Shown here: positions 34,172 through 45,187 of the stretch, piece after piece
Position numbering within the stretch: position 1 is the first letter of the stretch
Layout: each line of letters begins with the position of its first letter
DNA from: Mycolicibacterium hodleri
GTDB taxonomy: Bacteria; Actinomycetota; Actinomycetes; Mycobacteriales; Mycobacteriaceae
DNA: 64,000 nt
Assembly: GCF_025822245.1 (NCBI RefSeq)
Contig: NZ_JACKTL010000020.1
Span: 1 to 64,000 of the forward strand
Direction: 5' to 3'
Program-made: the position numbers and the translations under genes
Notes under the pieces: generated by a model
Database searches by the model: none
The model's input: the letters and a program-made list of their open reading frames with translations, nothing else
What the model was told of the DNA's origin: nothing

Positions 34172-35014
34172 GTGGCCGCCATGAGCACTGCCTCCGTACT
34201 CATCGCCGCTGATCAACCCGCCGCTGCAGCCACGACGACGCCGCGCTACACCCTCCTGCTCTCCACCGACCCCACTCTCGTCGACGACGCCCAACGCCTG
34301 CGTCACGAGGTGTTCACCTCAGAGCCCGGGTTCGAGCTCGTCGGAGGCGCCGACGGGCGGGACTCCGACCGATTCGACGAATACTGCGACCACCTCCTTG
34401 TCAGGGAGGATCACTCGGGCGAACTCGTCGGCTGCTACCGGATGCTGCCGCCGCCAGGCGCGATCGCCGCCGGTGGGCTCTACAGCGCCACCGAATTCGA
34501 CGTCCGCGAACTCGACGCGCTGCGGCCGTCGCTGGTCGAAATGGGACGAGCCGTCGTGCGCCAGGATCACCGCAACGGCGGTGTCGTCCTGCTGATGTGG
34601 GCGGGCATCCTGGCCTACCTCGACCGCAGCGGCTACGACTACGTCACCGGCTGCGTGTCGGTGCCCGTGCAGGGCTCGCCCGACGAGGCGCCGGGCTCCC
34701 AGATCCGTGGTGTGCGCGACTTCGTCCGCAAGCGCCACGCGTCGCCCTTCACCGTCCACCCGCACCGACCGGTCGTCCTGGACGGCATGGGGCTCGACGA
34801 GATCGCGCCGCCCGCCCGAGCCACCCTGCCGCCGCTGATGCGGGGCTACCTCCGACTGGGCGCCGAGGTGTGCGGCGACCCGGCTCACGACCCCGACTTC
34901 GGCGTCGGCGACTTCCCCGCGCTGCTCGACAAGCGCCACGCCGACGTCAGGTACCTGCAGCGTTTGCGGTCGGTGTCGCAGGCGAGCGACATGTCCGACG
35001 GGACGGCCCGATGA
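34172..35014 (+). CDS. GNAT-family N-acyltransferase, OlsB/hemolysin-like (Rv3027c-like)
   Basis: A 280-residue protein of the Acetyltransf_5 type. Key segments are AQRLRHEVFTSEPGFE near the start, FDEYCDHLLV, GCYRMLPPPGA, and ELDALRPSLVEMGRAVVRQDHRNGGVVLLMWAGI. OlsB enzymes N-acylate ornithine with a 3-hydroxyacyl-ACP, the first step of ornithine lipid synthesis. The next gene, overlapping by ATGA, is a PlsC/OlsA-like acyltransferase, so the pair looks like an aminolipid or related acylation pathway; that substrate is inferred only. GTG 34172 or ATG 34181 could be the start. Conserved mycobacterial synteny resumes here. Confidence 0.8.
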   Translation: MAAMSTASVLIAADQPAAAATTTPRYTLLLSTDPTLVDDAQRLRHEVFTSEPGFELVGGADGRDSDRFDEYCDHLLVREDHSGELVGCYRMLPPPGAIAAGGLYSATEFDVRELDALRPSLVEMGRAVVRQDHRNGGVVLLMWAGILAYLDRSGYDYVTGCVSVPVQGSPDEAPGSQIRGVRDFVRKRHASPFTVHPHRPVVLDGMGLDEIAPPARATLPPLMRGYLRLGAEVCGDPAHDPDFGVGDFPALLDKRHADVRYLQRLRSVSQASDMSDGTAR

Positions 35015-35862
35015 GCAGCCACACGGTGGTCGACAGCCCATGGCTGCCCAGGGCGTCGTGTGACGCGTCGTGCGTACGGTGCGACACCGTGCACGGCGTG
35101 CGTCGCGTCGTGATGATGGCGCGCACGGCCGTTCGCGTCGTGTGCGCACTGTTGGTGCTGCCCACCGCGGTCCTGCTCGCGCTGCCCATGCCCGGCAAGG
35201 CGCGCGCACAGCGCCTGTACTGCCGGCTGATGCTCCGCTGCCTCGGCGTGCGGGTCACCACCTCCGGCGGGCCCATTCGCAACCTCAGCGGCGTGCTGGT
35301 GGTCAGCGGCCACGTGTCCTGGGTCGACGTCTTCGTCATCGGCGCCGTGCTGCCCGGCTCGTTCGTCGCCCGCGCGGACCTCGTCGACTGGCCCGCACTG
35401 GGTGTCCTCGCCCGACTGATGAAGGTCATCCCGATCGAACGCGCCAGCCTGCGACGACTGCCCGAGGTCGTGAGCACCGTCGCCGACCGGTTGGCCGCCG
35501 GCCAGACGGTCGTCGCCTTCCCCGAGGGCACGACGTGGTGCGGCGTCGCCTACGGCAGCTTCCGGCCCGCGATGTTCCAGGGCGCCGTCGACGCGGGCCG
35601 GCCCGTGCAACCGCTGCGGCTGACCTATCACCACCGCGACGGGCAGCCGTCGACCATCCCCGCCTTCATCGGCGACGACTCGCTCCTGCAGTCGGTCCGG
35701 CGGGTCCTCACCGCTCGTCTCACCGTGTGTCAGGTACGCGTGCAGTCTTTGCAGCTGCCCGGCGACGACCGTCGCGAGCTGGCGGCCAGATGCGAGGCCG
35801 CGGTGCGTGGTGAGACGGTGCTCGAGGCCCGTCCGGCCCACGGGCACGCGCTGGTCGCCTGA
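35011..35862 (+). CDS. PlsC-type 1-acyl-glycerophosphate/lyso-lipid acyltransferase (Rv3026c-like)
   Basis: A 283-residue membrane-associated acyltransferase with an N-terminal hydrophobic helix (VVCALLVLPTAVLLALPM). The HX4D catalytic motif appears as SGHVSWVDVF and the substrate-binding motif as AFPEGTT. It transfers an acyl chain to a lyso-lipid hydroxyl. The ATGA overlap with the OlsB-like gene suggests that its acceptor is the lyso product of that enzyme, as OlsA does for lyso-ornithine lipid, though ordinary phosphatidic acid synthesis is the alternative. Confidence 0.85.
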   Translation: MSSHTVVDSPWLPRASCDASCVRCDTVHGVRRVVMMARTAVRVVCALLVLPTAVLLALPMPGKARAQRLYCRLMLRCLGVRVTTSGGPIRNLSGVLVVSGHVSWVDVFVIGAVLPGSFVARADLVDWPALGVLARLMKVIPIERASLRRLPEVVSTVADRLAAGQTVVAFPEGTTWCGVAYGSFRPAMFQGAVDAGRPVQPLRLTYHHRDGQPSTIPAFIGDDSLLQSVRRVLTARLTVCQVRVQSLQLPGDDRRELAARCEAAVRGETVLEARPAHGHALVA

Positions 35863-35880
35863 GGCAGACCGGCCTGCCGG

Positions 35881-35895
35881 TATCCTTGACGGGCC
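35881..35895 (+). promoter_or_regulatory. -10 box TATCCT for the cysteine desulfurase
   Basis: TATCCT at 35881-35886, 9 nt before ATG 35896, without a ribosome-binding site. Confidence 0.45.
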
Positions 35896-37080
35896 ATGAG
35901 CGCCGTCTACCTGGATCACGCCGCCACCACCCCGATGCATCCCGCCGCCATCGAGGCCATGACGGCAGCGCTGGCGACGGTCGGCAACGCGTCGTCCCTG
36001 CACACTGCGGGCCGCGCGGCCCGTCGCCGGATGGAGGAGGCGCGCGAGACGCTGGCCGGGCTCCTCGGGGCACGCCCCTCGGAGATCATCTTCACCGCCG
36101 GCGGCACCGAGAGTGACAACCTCGCCGTCAAGGGCATCTTCTGGGCCCGCCGCGACGCCGAGCCCACGCGTCGCAGAATCGTCACCACCCCGGTCGAGCA
36201 CCACGCAATCCTCGACGCGGTGGAGTGGCTGGTCGACCACGAGGGCGCCGAGGTCACCTGGCTGCCCGTCGGCCCCGACGGCGGGGTCACCGCGGCCGCC
36301 CTCCGGCAGGCGCTCGACGAGCACGACGACGTCGCGCTGGTGACGATCATGTGGGCGAACAACGAGGTCGGCACCATCATGCCGATCCCCGAACTGGCCG
36401 CCGTCGCCGCCGAGTTCGACGTGCCGATGCACAGCGACGCCATCCAAGCCGTCGGCCAGCTGCCGGTCGACTTCGCGGCCAGCGGGCTGTCCGCGATGAG
36501 CGTGGCGGCTCACAAGTTTGGCGGCCCCACCGGCGTCGGGGCGCTGCTGCTGCGTCGCGACACCGCCTGCGTGCCGCTGCTGCACGGCGGGGGGCAGGAG
36601 CGTGACGTCCGCTCTGGCACTCCGGACGTGGCGGGCGCAGTGGCGATGGCTGCGGCAGCTCAGGTGGCCGTCGACGGTCTGGACGTCAACCGGGCGCGCA
36701 TCTCGGCGTTGCGGGACAGGCTGGTCGACGGGGTGCTGTCGGCCATGGACGACGTGGACCTGAACGGGGCCGACGGCGACGCCCGACTTCCGGGCAACAC
36801 GCACTTCACCTTTCGCGGCTGCGAGGGCGATGCACTGCTGATGTTGTTGGACGCCAAGGGAATCGAGTGCTCCACCGGGTCGGCTTGCACCGCCGGCGTG
36901 GCGCGGCCGTCGCACGTCCTGATCGCCATGGGCGCCGACCCGGTGAGCGCGCGCGGCTCCCTGCGATTCTCGTTGGGGCACACCAGCACCGAGGCCGACG
37001 TGGACGCCGTTCTCGCCGTGCTGCCCGCGGCGGTGGACCGGGCCCGACAGGCCGCGTTGGCCAGTGCGGGGCTGAAGTAA
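35896..37080 (+). CDS. iscS: Cysteine desulfurase, IscS/NifS type (Rv3025c-like)
   Basis: A 394-residue class V aminotransferase-fold enzyme. The N-terminus is [12 protein letters not shown]; the PLP lysine is K207 in [13 protein letters not shown]. The catalytic loop [11 protein letters not shown] contains C325 and C331, the latter being the usual persulfide cysteine. It takes sulfur from L-cysteine and hands it to acceptors. The gene for the tRNA-thiolating enzyme MnmA starts 2 bp after its stop, so 2-thiouridine formation is one clear destination; Fe-S cluster assembly is another. Confidence 0.93.
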   Translation: MSAVYLDHAATTPMHPAAIEAMTAALATVGNASSLHTAGRAARRRMEEARETLAGLLGARPSEIIFTAGGTESDNLAVKGIFWARRDAEPTRRRIVTTPVEHHAILDAVEWLVDHEGAEVTWLPVGPDGGVTAAALRQALDEHDDVALVTIMWANNEVGTIMPIPELAAVAAEFDVPMHSDAIQAVGQLPVDFAASGLSAMSVAAHKFGGPTGVGALLLRRDTACVPLLHGGGQERDVRSGTPDVAGAVAMAAAAQVAVDGLDVNRARISALRDRLVDGVLSAMDDVDLNGADGDARLPGNTHFTFRGCEGDALLMLLDAKGIECSTGSACTAGVARPSHVLIAMGADPVSARGSLRFSLGHTSTEADVDAVLAVLPAAVDRARQAALASAGLK

Positions 37081-37082
37081 TC

Positions 37083-38165
37083 ATGCGCGTCCTGGTTGCG
37101 ATGAGCGGCGGCGTCGACTCGTCGGTGGCCGCCGCGAGGATGGTCGACGCCGGCCACGACGTGGTCGGAGTTCACCTGGCCCTGTCGTCGGCGCCGGGCA
37201 CGTTGCGCACCGGCTCCCGCGGGTGCTGCTCGAAGGAGGACGCGGGTGACGCCCGGCGGGTCGCCGACATCCTCGACATCCCGTTCTACGTCTGGGACTT
37301 CGCCGACCGCTTCAAGGAAGACGTGATCGACGACTTCGTTGCGTCCTACGCACGCGGCGAGACCCCCAATCCCTGTGTGCGATGCAACGAGAAGGTCAAG
37401 TTCTCGGCCCTCTCGGCCCGCGCCCTCGCGCTTGGGTTCGACGCGCTGGCCACCGGTCACTACGCCCGCCTCGTCGACGGCCGGCTGCGCCGCGCGGTCG
37501 ACGGCGACAAGGACCAGTCCTACGTCCTCGGCGTGCTGACCGCCCGGCAGCTGGCGACCGCGATCTTCCCGATCGGGGACACCCCCAAGCCCCGGATCCG
37601 CGAAGAGGCCGCCGAGCGCGGCCTGGCGGTGGCGGGCAAGCCCGACAGCCACGACATCTGCTTCATCCCGTCGGGTGACACCAAGGCCTTCCTCGGTGCC
37701 CGGATCGGCGTCCGGCGCGGCGCCGTCGTCGACGCGGGCGGCACCGTGCTGGCCGAACACGACGGCGTCCACGGGTTCACGATCGGACAGCGCAAGGGCC
37801 TTGGCATCGCCGGACCCGGGCCGGACGGCCTACCCCGATACGTCACGGCCATCGACGCCGAGAGCGGCACCGTCCACGTCGGCGGCGCCGGCGACCTCGA
37901 CGTGTGGCATCTGGTCGGGGAGCGGCCGGTGTTCACGGCGGGGTCGCCGCTGGACGGGCCCGTGGAGTGCGAGGTTCAGGTCCGCGCCCACGGTGGCATC
38001 GCCGCCGCCGTGGCGGAGGTACGCGACGGCACCCTGGTCGCCAACCTTCGGAGCCCGCTGCGTGGGGTCGCAACCGGCCAGACGATGGTGCTCTACCGTC
38101 CCGACCCCGAGGGCGACGAGGTTCTCGCGAGCGCCACGATTGCGGTCGCCGACCGGCAGCGCTAA
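37083..38165 (+). CDS. mnmA: tRNA-specific 2-thiouridylase
   Basis: A 360-residue protein with the ATP PP-loop MSGGVDSS at residues 7-14 and the catalytic cysteine pair C98 (NPCVRCN) and C193 (HDICFIP). The C-terminal RNA-binding beta domains contain [13 protein letters not shown]. It adenylates and then thiolates U34 of tRNAs for Lys, Glu and Gln, using sulfur from a cysteine desulfurase such as the one encoded 2 bp upstream. It overlaps the stop of the convergent lipoprotein gene by 4 bp. Confidence 0.95.
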   Translation: MRVLVAMSGGVDSSVAAARMVDAGHDVVGVHLALSSAPGTLRTGSRGCCSKEDAGDARRVADILDIPFYVWDFADRFKEDVIDDFVASYARGETPNPCVRCNEKVKFSALSARALALGFDALATGHYARLVDGRLRRAVDGDKDQSYVLGVLTARQLATAIFPIGDTPKPRIREEAAERGLAVAGKPDSHDICFIPSGDTKAFLGARIGVRRGAVVDAGGTVLAEHDGVHGFTIGQRKGLGIAGPGPDGLPRYVTAIDAESGTVHVGGAGDLDVWHLVGERPVFTAGSPLDGPVECEVQVRAHGGIAAAVAEVRDGTLVANLRSPLRGVATGQTMVLYRPDPEGDEVLASATIAVADRQR

Positions 38166-38800
38166 TCGGGGATGCGCTCCAGGATGTTCGTCATCACGAT
38201 GTCGGGCACCGACTCCGGAAATTCGCAGAACGTGACCTCGACCAGGGCCACGGACTTCAGCCGGTAGTCCCGACCGCACTCGCTGCTGGTGCGGGTGCGG
38301 ATGGCGTCGTGGCCCGCCGTCCAGTCCCCGATGTACCCGGCGGTCGACGATCCGCACGCGTCGACCCGCCCGACCAGGCCGTCGAACGCCTCGCGCGCCG
38401 CCGCGACGTCGCGGTACGCCCCCACGCCCTGCGAGATCAACGCGCCCATCGGCGGGTTCTGGTAGGTCGTCTTGTGGAAGTCCTCGAGCTGGCTGCCGAA
38501 CGTCTGCGTCTCGGCGAACAGCCACGCGCACTGTGGTGGGACGCGGTCGGCGAGCACGCCGACGTCGACTGGCGACTTGCCGTCCATGCTGGGGATGATC
38601 GTGAGATCGTCGCCGCCGCCGGTGATGGCCCGCATCCGGGACTGGTCGAGCAGCACGTCGTCCGCGTCGACCGGCGACCGCGACGGCTCGTCGATTCCCG
38701 GCGCGGACGCCACGGGAGTGCCGGCGACGGTGGTGCTGCACCCGACCGCGAGCGCGGCCGCGCACACCGCCAGCAGCAACCTCGGGCGGGACGCGGGCAT
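38162..38800 (-). CDS. lpqA: LpqA-like lipoprotein with PknH-type sensor domain
   Basis: A 212-residue protein with a lipoprotein signal peptide [21 protein letters not shown], lipid cysteine at residue 21. The mature domain has four cysteines (QCAWLF, DACGSS, SECGRD, TFCEFP) placed as in the extracellular PknH_C sensor fold, where they form two disulfides. It would face the periplasm-like space and bind an unknown ligand. The start at 38800 is chosen for the signal peptide. Corresponds to Rv3016 in position and size. Divergent from the MetE-like gene. Confidence 0.83.
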   Translation of the reverse strand: MPASRPRLLLAVCAAALAVGCSTTVAGTPVASAPGIDEPSRSPVDADDVLLDQSRMRAITGGGDDLTIIPSMDGKSPVDVGVLADRVPPQCAWLFAETQTFGSQLEDFHKTTYQNPPMGALISQGVGAYRDVAAAREAFDGLVGRVDACGSSTAGYIGDWTAGHDAIRTRTSSECGRDYRLKSVALVEVTFCEFPESVPDIVMTNILERIPD

Positions 38801-38833
38801 GCTCGACGGTAACTCGCCACTGCGGTCATCGAA

Positions 38834-38846
38834 TAGTGTTGGCCGC
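38834..38846 (+). promoter_or_regulatory. -10 box TAGTGT for the MetE-like gene
   Basis: TAGTGT at 38834-38839 is 7 nt before GTG 38847; no ribosome-binding site, leaderless pattern. Confidence 0.45.
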
Positions 38847-39857
38847 GTGAGCGTTTTCGCCGCGGCAACCGGCATCGGATCCTGGCCAGGCACGACGGCC
38901 CGTGAGGCAGCCGAAGTGGTGGTCGGTGAGCTGCACGACTTGACGCACCTCGTCGAGCTGCCCGCCCGCGGGGTGGGCGCCGATCTGATCGGTCGCGCGG
39001 GCGCCCTGCTGGTCGACGTCGGCATCGACACCGTGCCCCGCGGCTACCGCTTGGCCCCCGGTCGAAGCTCCGCCCTGCGCCGCGCGGTGAGCCTCCTCGA
39101 CGAGGACGTCGACGCCCTCGAAGAGGCGTGGGAGCGGGCGGGTTTACGGGGTGGATCGCGGACCGTCAAGGTGCAGGCACCGGGGCCGATCACGCTGGCG
39201 GCGCACCTGGAACTGCCCAACGGGCATCGCGCGATCACCGATGCGGGGGCGGTGCGCGACCTCGTCGACAGCCTCGCCGAGGGCGTCGCACTTCACCGGT
39301 CCGAGCTCGCCCGCCGCCTCGACGTGCCGGTCGTGGTCCAGCTCGACGAGCCGTCGCTGCCCGCCGCGCTGGCCGGGCGCCTCACCGGGGTGACCAGTTT
39401 CTCACCCGTTCATCCGGTCGACGAAGCGGTGGCGCAGGGCCTGCTCGACGCGTGCGTCGAGAGAATCGGCGGCGACGTCTCCCTGCACTGCTGTGCCGCT
39501 GATCTGCCGTGGAAGTTGTTGCAGCGCAGCACTTTGACTGCGATATCGGTCGACGTCGCCACGTTGTCCGCGGCCGACCTGGACGGCATCGGCGAGTTCG
39601 TGGAGTCGGGCCGGGTCGTGATGCTCGGGGTGATCCCCGTGCAGGCGCCCGACCGCCCGACGTCGCCGCGGGAGGTGGCCACGGCTGCCGCGTCGATCAC
39701 CGACCGGCTGGGCTTCTCCAGGGAGGTGCTGCGCGACCGCACCGGTGTCACGCCGGCCTGCGGTCTCGCCGGCGCCACCCAGGAGTGGGCGCGCACCGCG
39801 ATCGAGTTGGCACAGAAGGTGGCCGATGGCATCGCCCAGGATCCCAGCGCGGCGTAG
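38847..39857 (+). CDS. MetE C-terminal-like methionine synthase family protein (Rv3015c-like)
   Basis: A 336-residue TIM-barrel protein of the cobalamin-independent methionine synthase superfamily. It contains GIGSWPG near the start, VKVQAPGPITLAAHLEL, VVQLDEPSLPAAL, and a cysteine/histidine motif SLHCCAADLPW with a later ACGLAGATQ cysteine, which match the zinc-binding pattern of the catalytic C-terminal half of MetE. It lacks the N-terminal half of MetE and so is not a full synthase. Many actinobacteria carry such short forms; they may use a different methyl donor or be unrelated hydrolase-type enzymes. Confidence 0.82.
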   Translation: MSVFAAATGIGSWPGTTAREAAEVVVGELHDLTHLVELPARGVGADLIGRAGALLVDVGIDTVPRGYRLAPGRSSALRRAVSLLDEDVDALEEAWERAGLRGGSRTVKVQAPGPITLAAHLELPNGHRAITDAGAVRDLVDSLAEGVALHRSELARRLDVPVVVQLDEPSLPAALAGRLTGVTSFSPVHPVDEAVAQGLLDACVERIGGDVSLHCCAADLPWKLLQRSTLTAISVDVATLSAADLDGIGEFVESGRVVMLGVIPVQAPDRPTSPREVATAAASITDRLGFSREVLRDRTGVTPACGLAGATQEWARTAIELAQKVADGIAQDPSAA

Positions 39858-39893
39858 GGTTTGCTCAGTTACCCCAATCGGTCAGGGAGCTCC

Positions 39894-40658
39894 GTGGTCA
39901 CGTCGTCGATGCGCCTCGCGGCCGGTGTCGCCGTTGCGCTGGCGATCACCATGGCCGGCGGCCCCGGCGCGGCCGTTGCCGTTGCGGACCGGGGGCATTT
40001 CGGGTCGCCCTCGGGCCATTCCCGCGACGGTGGACATTCCCGCGGTGACCGCCACGATTCTCGCGGGCCTCGGCAGCAACGCGGACCACGTGGCGACGAC
40101 CACCCCGGCGGGTCGCAGGGCGGGCACGTCACCGCGGGCAGGGGTTCCCCAAGCCTCGTCGTCGTGCCGGCGACGGCGACATCGACGGCGTCACGGGGGG
40201 TCGCCGCCGCGGCGGCGCCACCCGCCGCACCAATCGTCGCGCCCGTCTCTCCGTCGCCCGCCAGGACCGGCCGTGGCGGCGTCAGCCCCGTTCAGCCGGC
40301 GGCGGCTCCTCGCCCTCCGCGTGCCGTCTTCGGCAACGGACGCCCACCCGCCCCGGTGCGTGTCCCCACCGTCGTGAGTGAGGCGCCGACCCCACCGCGT
40401 TTCGTCGTCGCCGTGCGGCCGCCCGTCGCGCCCATCCTCGCGCCCGTCGCGACGCCTGCGCCCGTGGCCGTGCGGGCCGCTCCGGCACCGCCACTCGAGT
40501 TGCCGGCGCCGCCGTCGTGGGCGACGGTGCGGCCGGGCTGGCCCACCGGCACGATATTCGGCATCGCCGGCTTGCTCCTGGCGCCGATCGCCGGCGTGTG
40601 GCTGGGTCACCGCCAGGCGCGCGCGACGAAGTCGGCCTCGCAGCTCGTCAGCCGGTAG
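39894..40658 (+). CDS. Exported Pro/Ala/Val-rich protein with C-terminal membrane segment
   Basis: A protein of about 254 residues. The signal peptide is VTSSMRLAAGVAVALAITMAGGPGAAVAVA. A Gly/His/Arg/Ser-rich stretch (GHFGSPSGHSRDGGHSRGDRH) follows, then a long proline-, alanine- and valine-rich region and a single hydrophobic segment GTIFGIAGLLLAPIAGVWL. This is immediately followed by GHRQARA (238-244) and a short tail. GTG 39894 has a GGAG site at 39886-39889; ATG 39909 is the alternative. Architecture and C-terminal motif match the protein at 32774-34090. Function unknown. Confidence 0.68.
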   Translation: MVTSSMRLAAGVAVALAITMAGGPGAAVAVADRGHFGSPSGHSRDGGHSRGDRHDSRGPRQQRGPRGDDHPGGSQGGHVTAGRGSPSLVVVPATATSTASRGVAAAAAPPAAPIVAPVSPSPARTGRGGVSPVQPAAAPRPPRAVFGNGRPPAPVRVPTVVSEAPTPPRFVVAVRPPVAPILAPVATPAPVAVRAAPAPPLELPAPPSWATVRPGWPTGTIFGIAGLLLAPIAGVWLGHRQARATKSASQLVSR

Positions 40659-40667
40659 GCGCGAGTC

Positions 40668-42275
40668 TTACGGCGTCCGCAGATCCTTGCGCAGGATCTT
40701 CCCCGACGCGGACTTGGGGATCGCGTCGATGAAGGCCACCTGTCGCACCTTCTTGTACGGGGCGACGTGCTCGGCGACGAAGTCCATCACCTCGCGTTCG
40801 GTCAGTTCGGCACCGGATTGCTTGACTACGAACGCCTTTGGCACCTCTTCGCCCGACTCCGAGTCGGTGACGCCGATGACGGCGGCATCGGCGACGGCGG
40901 GGTGGGTGAGCAGCACCGCTTCCAGCTCGGCCGGCGGCACCTGATAGCCCTTGTACTTGATGAGCTCCTTGAGCCGGTCGACGATGTACACGCACCCCGA
41001 CGAGTCCACGCGGGCGACGTCGCCGGTGTGCAGGAACCCGTCGTCGTCGACGGTCGAGCGGGTGGCCTCGTCGTTGTTCAGGTAGCCGGGCATCACGTTG
41101 GGACCCTTGAACCAGAGTTCCCCGGTTTCGCTGAGTCCCGATGCGGGAGGGTCGATTTCGGCGCCGGACTCGTCGACGATCTTGCTGACGGCGTTTGGCA
41201 CGGTCCAGCCACACGAGCTCAACGGCGCGACGGTGCCGACGAGCTCCAGGCCGCCGTCGAAGGGGGCGACGTGGCTGACGGGGCTGAGCTCGCTCATCCC
41301 GTAGCCCTGTACCACCTGGCACCCGAGGCGCTGCTTGACGGCACGGCCCAGATCTTCGTCCAGTGGCGCCGCGCCCGACATGATTCCGCGCAGGCTCGAC
41401 AGGTCGTACTGCTCGACGACGGGATGCTTGGCCAGGGCGACCGCGACGGGGGGCGCGATGAAGGCGTAGGTACACCTGTGCGTCTGAATGTTGTCGAGGA
41501 ACTCCAGCAGATCGAAGCTCGGCATGATGACCAACCGGGCCCGGGCGTGCATCGCGGCGTTCAGAAGCACCGTCATGCCGTAGATGTGGAAGAAGGGCAG
41601 CACGGCGAGGATCCGGTCGTCGGCCCGCATTCCCTGCAGCGGACGGATCTGCGCGACGTTGGCCGCCAGGTTGCGATGCGTGAGCATCACGCCCTTCGGA
41701 TTGCCCGTCGTCCCCGAGCTGTAGGGCAGGGCCGCCAGGTGGGTGGCCGGGTCGAAGGTCACCTCCGGCGCGGGGAGTGCGGCGCCGAGCAGGTCGTCGG
41801 CGTTGGGATGTCCGTCCGCGGCTTCACCGGGTCCGTCGAGCACGACCACCCGGTCGGCGGTCAGCCCGATCGAGGCGGCGCCGTCGGCGGCCTGGGCCAG
41901 CAGCGGCGTCACCGTGATCAGCATCGACGCCTTCGCGTCGGTCAGCTGCTTGGCGACGTCCTTCGCGGTGAACAACGCGTTGATCGTGGTGGCGGTGGCG
42001 CCGGCGCGCAGGATGCCGTGGAAGGCGATCGCGAATGCCGAACTGTTGGGCGCCAGCAGACCGACCACGTCGCCGACGCCGACGCCGCGGGCAGCCAGGG
42101 CTCCGGCGAACGCGTCGACGCGGGCGACCATGTCGCGGTACGTCGTCTCGGCACCGGACTTGGCGTCGACCAACGCGACGCGCTCGGCGTCCTGGTCGTC
42201 GAGGTCGGCGAAGAGGTAGTCGTACAGATTGGTGGTGGGAACGTGGACCTGGGGGAAGGGGCTCGAGAAACTCAT
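40668..42275 (-). CDS. AMP-dependent acyl-CoA synthetase (4-coumarate-CoA ligase-like)
   Basis: A 535-residue ANL-superfamily enzyme. The ATP motif is YSSGTTGNPKGV; GYGMSE, GELWFKGPNVMPGYLNN, TGDVARVD and VDRLKELIKYKGYQV follow, and the C-terminal lysine motif is PKSASGKILRK. It activates a carboxylic acid as adenylate and transfers it to CoA. The overall pattern is that of 4-coumarate/short aromatic or medium-chain acyl-CoA ligases rather than FAAL-type FadD proteins, but the substrate is not determinable. A GGAGG site precedes the ATG at 42275. Convergent with the Pro-rich protein gene, with 9 bp between stops. Confidence 0.87.
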   Translation of the reverse strand: MSFSSPFPQVHVPTTNLYDYLFADLDDQDAERVALVDAKSGAETTYRDMVARVDAFAGALAARGVGVGDVVGLLAPNSSAFAIAFHGILRAGATATTINALFTAKDVAKQLTDAKASMLITVTPLLAQAADGAASIGLTADRVVVLDGPGEAADGHPNADDLLGAALPAPEVTFDPATHLAALPYSSGTTGNPKGVMLTHRNLAANVAQIRPLQGMRADDRILAVLPFFHIYGMTVLLNAAMHARARLVIMPSFDLLEFLDNIQTHRCTYAFIAPPVAVALAKHPVVEQYDLSSLRGIMSGAAPLDEDLGRAVKQRLGCQVVQGYGMSELSPVSHVAPFDGGLELVGTVAPLSSCGWTVPNAVSKIVDESGAEIDPPASGLSETGELWFKGPNVMPGYLNNDEATRSTVDDDGFLHTGDVARVDSSGCVYIVDRLKELIKYKGYQVPPAELEAVLLTHPAVADAAVIGVTDSESGEEVPKAFVVKQSGAELTEREVMDFVAEHVAPYKKVRQVAFIDAIPKSASGKILRKDLRTP

Positions 42276-42312
42276 CGTGCCTCCGATCGAACCATGGCCC
42301 GCTGAGTGCCGG

Positions 42313-42708
42313 TCATCGGTCGTCGAGCTCCTTCAGTAACCGCTTGGGTGCGACAAGTCGGTAGGACGCGTCGACGAGCTCGCGGACCTCGTCCCAGTCG
42401 ACCGCGGCGACGGTGAAGTCGAGACCGAGCCAACCGGAAACGCCCACGTAGGCGGGGTAGAAGAACCGCTCGTCCTGCTGCAGCGCCACGCGCTCGGTCT
42501 CGTCGACCTTGACCATCACGCAGTGGTTCACCGCTGTCATCTCACCGGTCTGCTTGGTGCTTCCGCCGTACATGGCGAACATCTTGGTGGCGAAGAAGCC
42601 GGGCCTGCCGTGGGAGATCCTTTCGTGCGCACCGGGGTAGGCGAGGGCGATCTCACGCAGTGGGGCCAGCCCGGGATCGTCGTCGCGGAACGCGATCGGA
42701 TGCGACAC
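42313..42708 (-). CDS. MmcQ/YjbR family protein
   Basis: A 131-residue protein with the MmcQ/YjbR pattern: ALAYPGAHERISHGRPGFFATKMFAMYGG near the N-terminus and ERFFYPAYVGVSGWLGLDF later, a CyaY-like double-wing DNA-binding fold. Its role is not known. GTG 42708 is preceded by a TACGCT box (complement of 42715-42720) 6 nt upstream, suggesting a leaderless mRNA. Divergent from ligA. Confidence 0.82.
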   Translation of the reverse strand: MSHPIAFRDDDPGLAPLREIALAYPGAHERISHGRPGFFATKMFAMYGGSTKQTGEMTAVNHCVMVKVDETERVALQQDERFFYPAYVGVSGWLGLDFTVAAVDWDEVRELVDASYRLVAPKRLLKELDDR

Positions 42709-42793
42709 GTCGCCAGCGTATCGCCGGATTGGGCACCTGACGTCGGCCGTCGTTCCGGAGTCGGCGTTCGGCGGGCGTGTCCCTGGCCTCCGA

Positions 42794-44863
<2,070 letters not shown>

Positions 44864-44926
44864 TCGCCGGTTTGTCCCGTCCGTGTGGGGGAATGCCGTC
44901 GGAGACACACCCTCGAGGAGGCGACG

Positions 44927-45184
44927 ATGGCGGCGATCTGCGACACCTGCGGCAACCACTACGACAAGGCGTTCACCGTGACGTGGGCCGACGGCCGCAC
45001 CGCGACGTTCGACAGCGTCGAGTGCGCCGCGATGCAACTGGCTCCCGAGTGCGCACACTGCGGGTGCTGCATTCTCGGCCACGGCGTGGAGACCGAAGAC
45101 GCGATGTTTTGTTGCGCGCACTGCGCCCGCAAGGACAGCAACGCCGACGTCAACGACCGTTTTCCGGTGCCGGCCGGCGGCTGA
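44927..45184 (+). CDS. Ten-cysteine zinc-ribbon-like small protein
   Basis: An 85-residue protein beginning MAAICDTCGNHYDKAF. Cysteines lie at 5, 8, 33, 42, 45, 47, 48, 62, 63 and 66, with histidines at 11, 44, 52 and 65. The pairs CxxC, CxxCxCC and CCxxC suggest one or two zinc sites, perhaps rubredoxin/zinc-ribbon-like. GAGGAGG precedes the ATG by a few bases. It lies 63 bp after ligA, same strand, convergent with the ACT gene. I do not recognise a named family; a metal-binding role is inferred from composition only. Confidence 0.72.
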   Translation: MAAICDTCGNHYDKAFTVTWADGRTATFDSVECAAMQLAPECAHCGCCILGHGVETEDAMFCCAHCARKDSNADVNDRFPVPAGG

Positions 45185-45187
45185 GGG

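Noticed and set aside
34885..36981. 698-codon minus-strand open frame opposite the PlsC and cysteine desulfurase genes
   Set aside because: The translation is His/Arg/Gly/Gln-rich without domains and lies antisense to two well-supported genes.
38847..39857. Full methionine synthase MetE
   Set aside because: At 336 residues it has only the C-terminal-type barrel; the N-terminal half needed for the folate substrate is absent.
40767..42305. 512-codon plus-strand frame opposite the acyl-CoA synthetase
   Set aside because: No recognisable motifs; the minus strand has every ANL-family motif in one frame.
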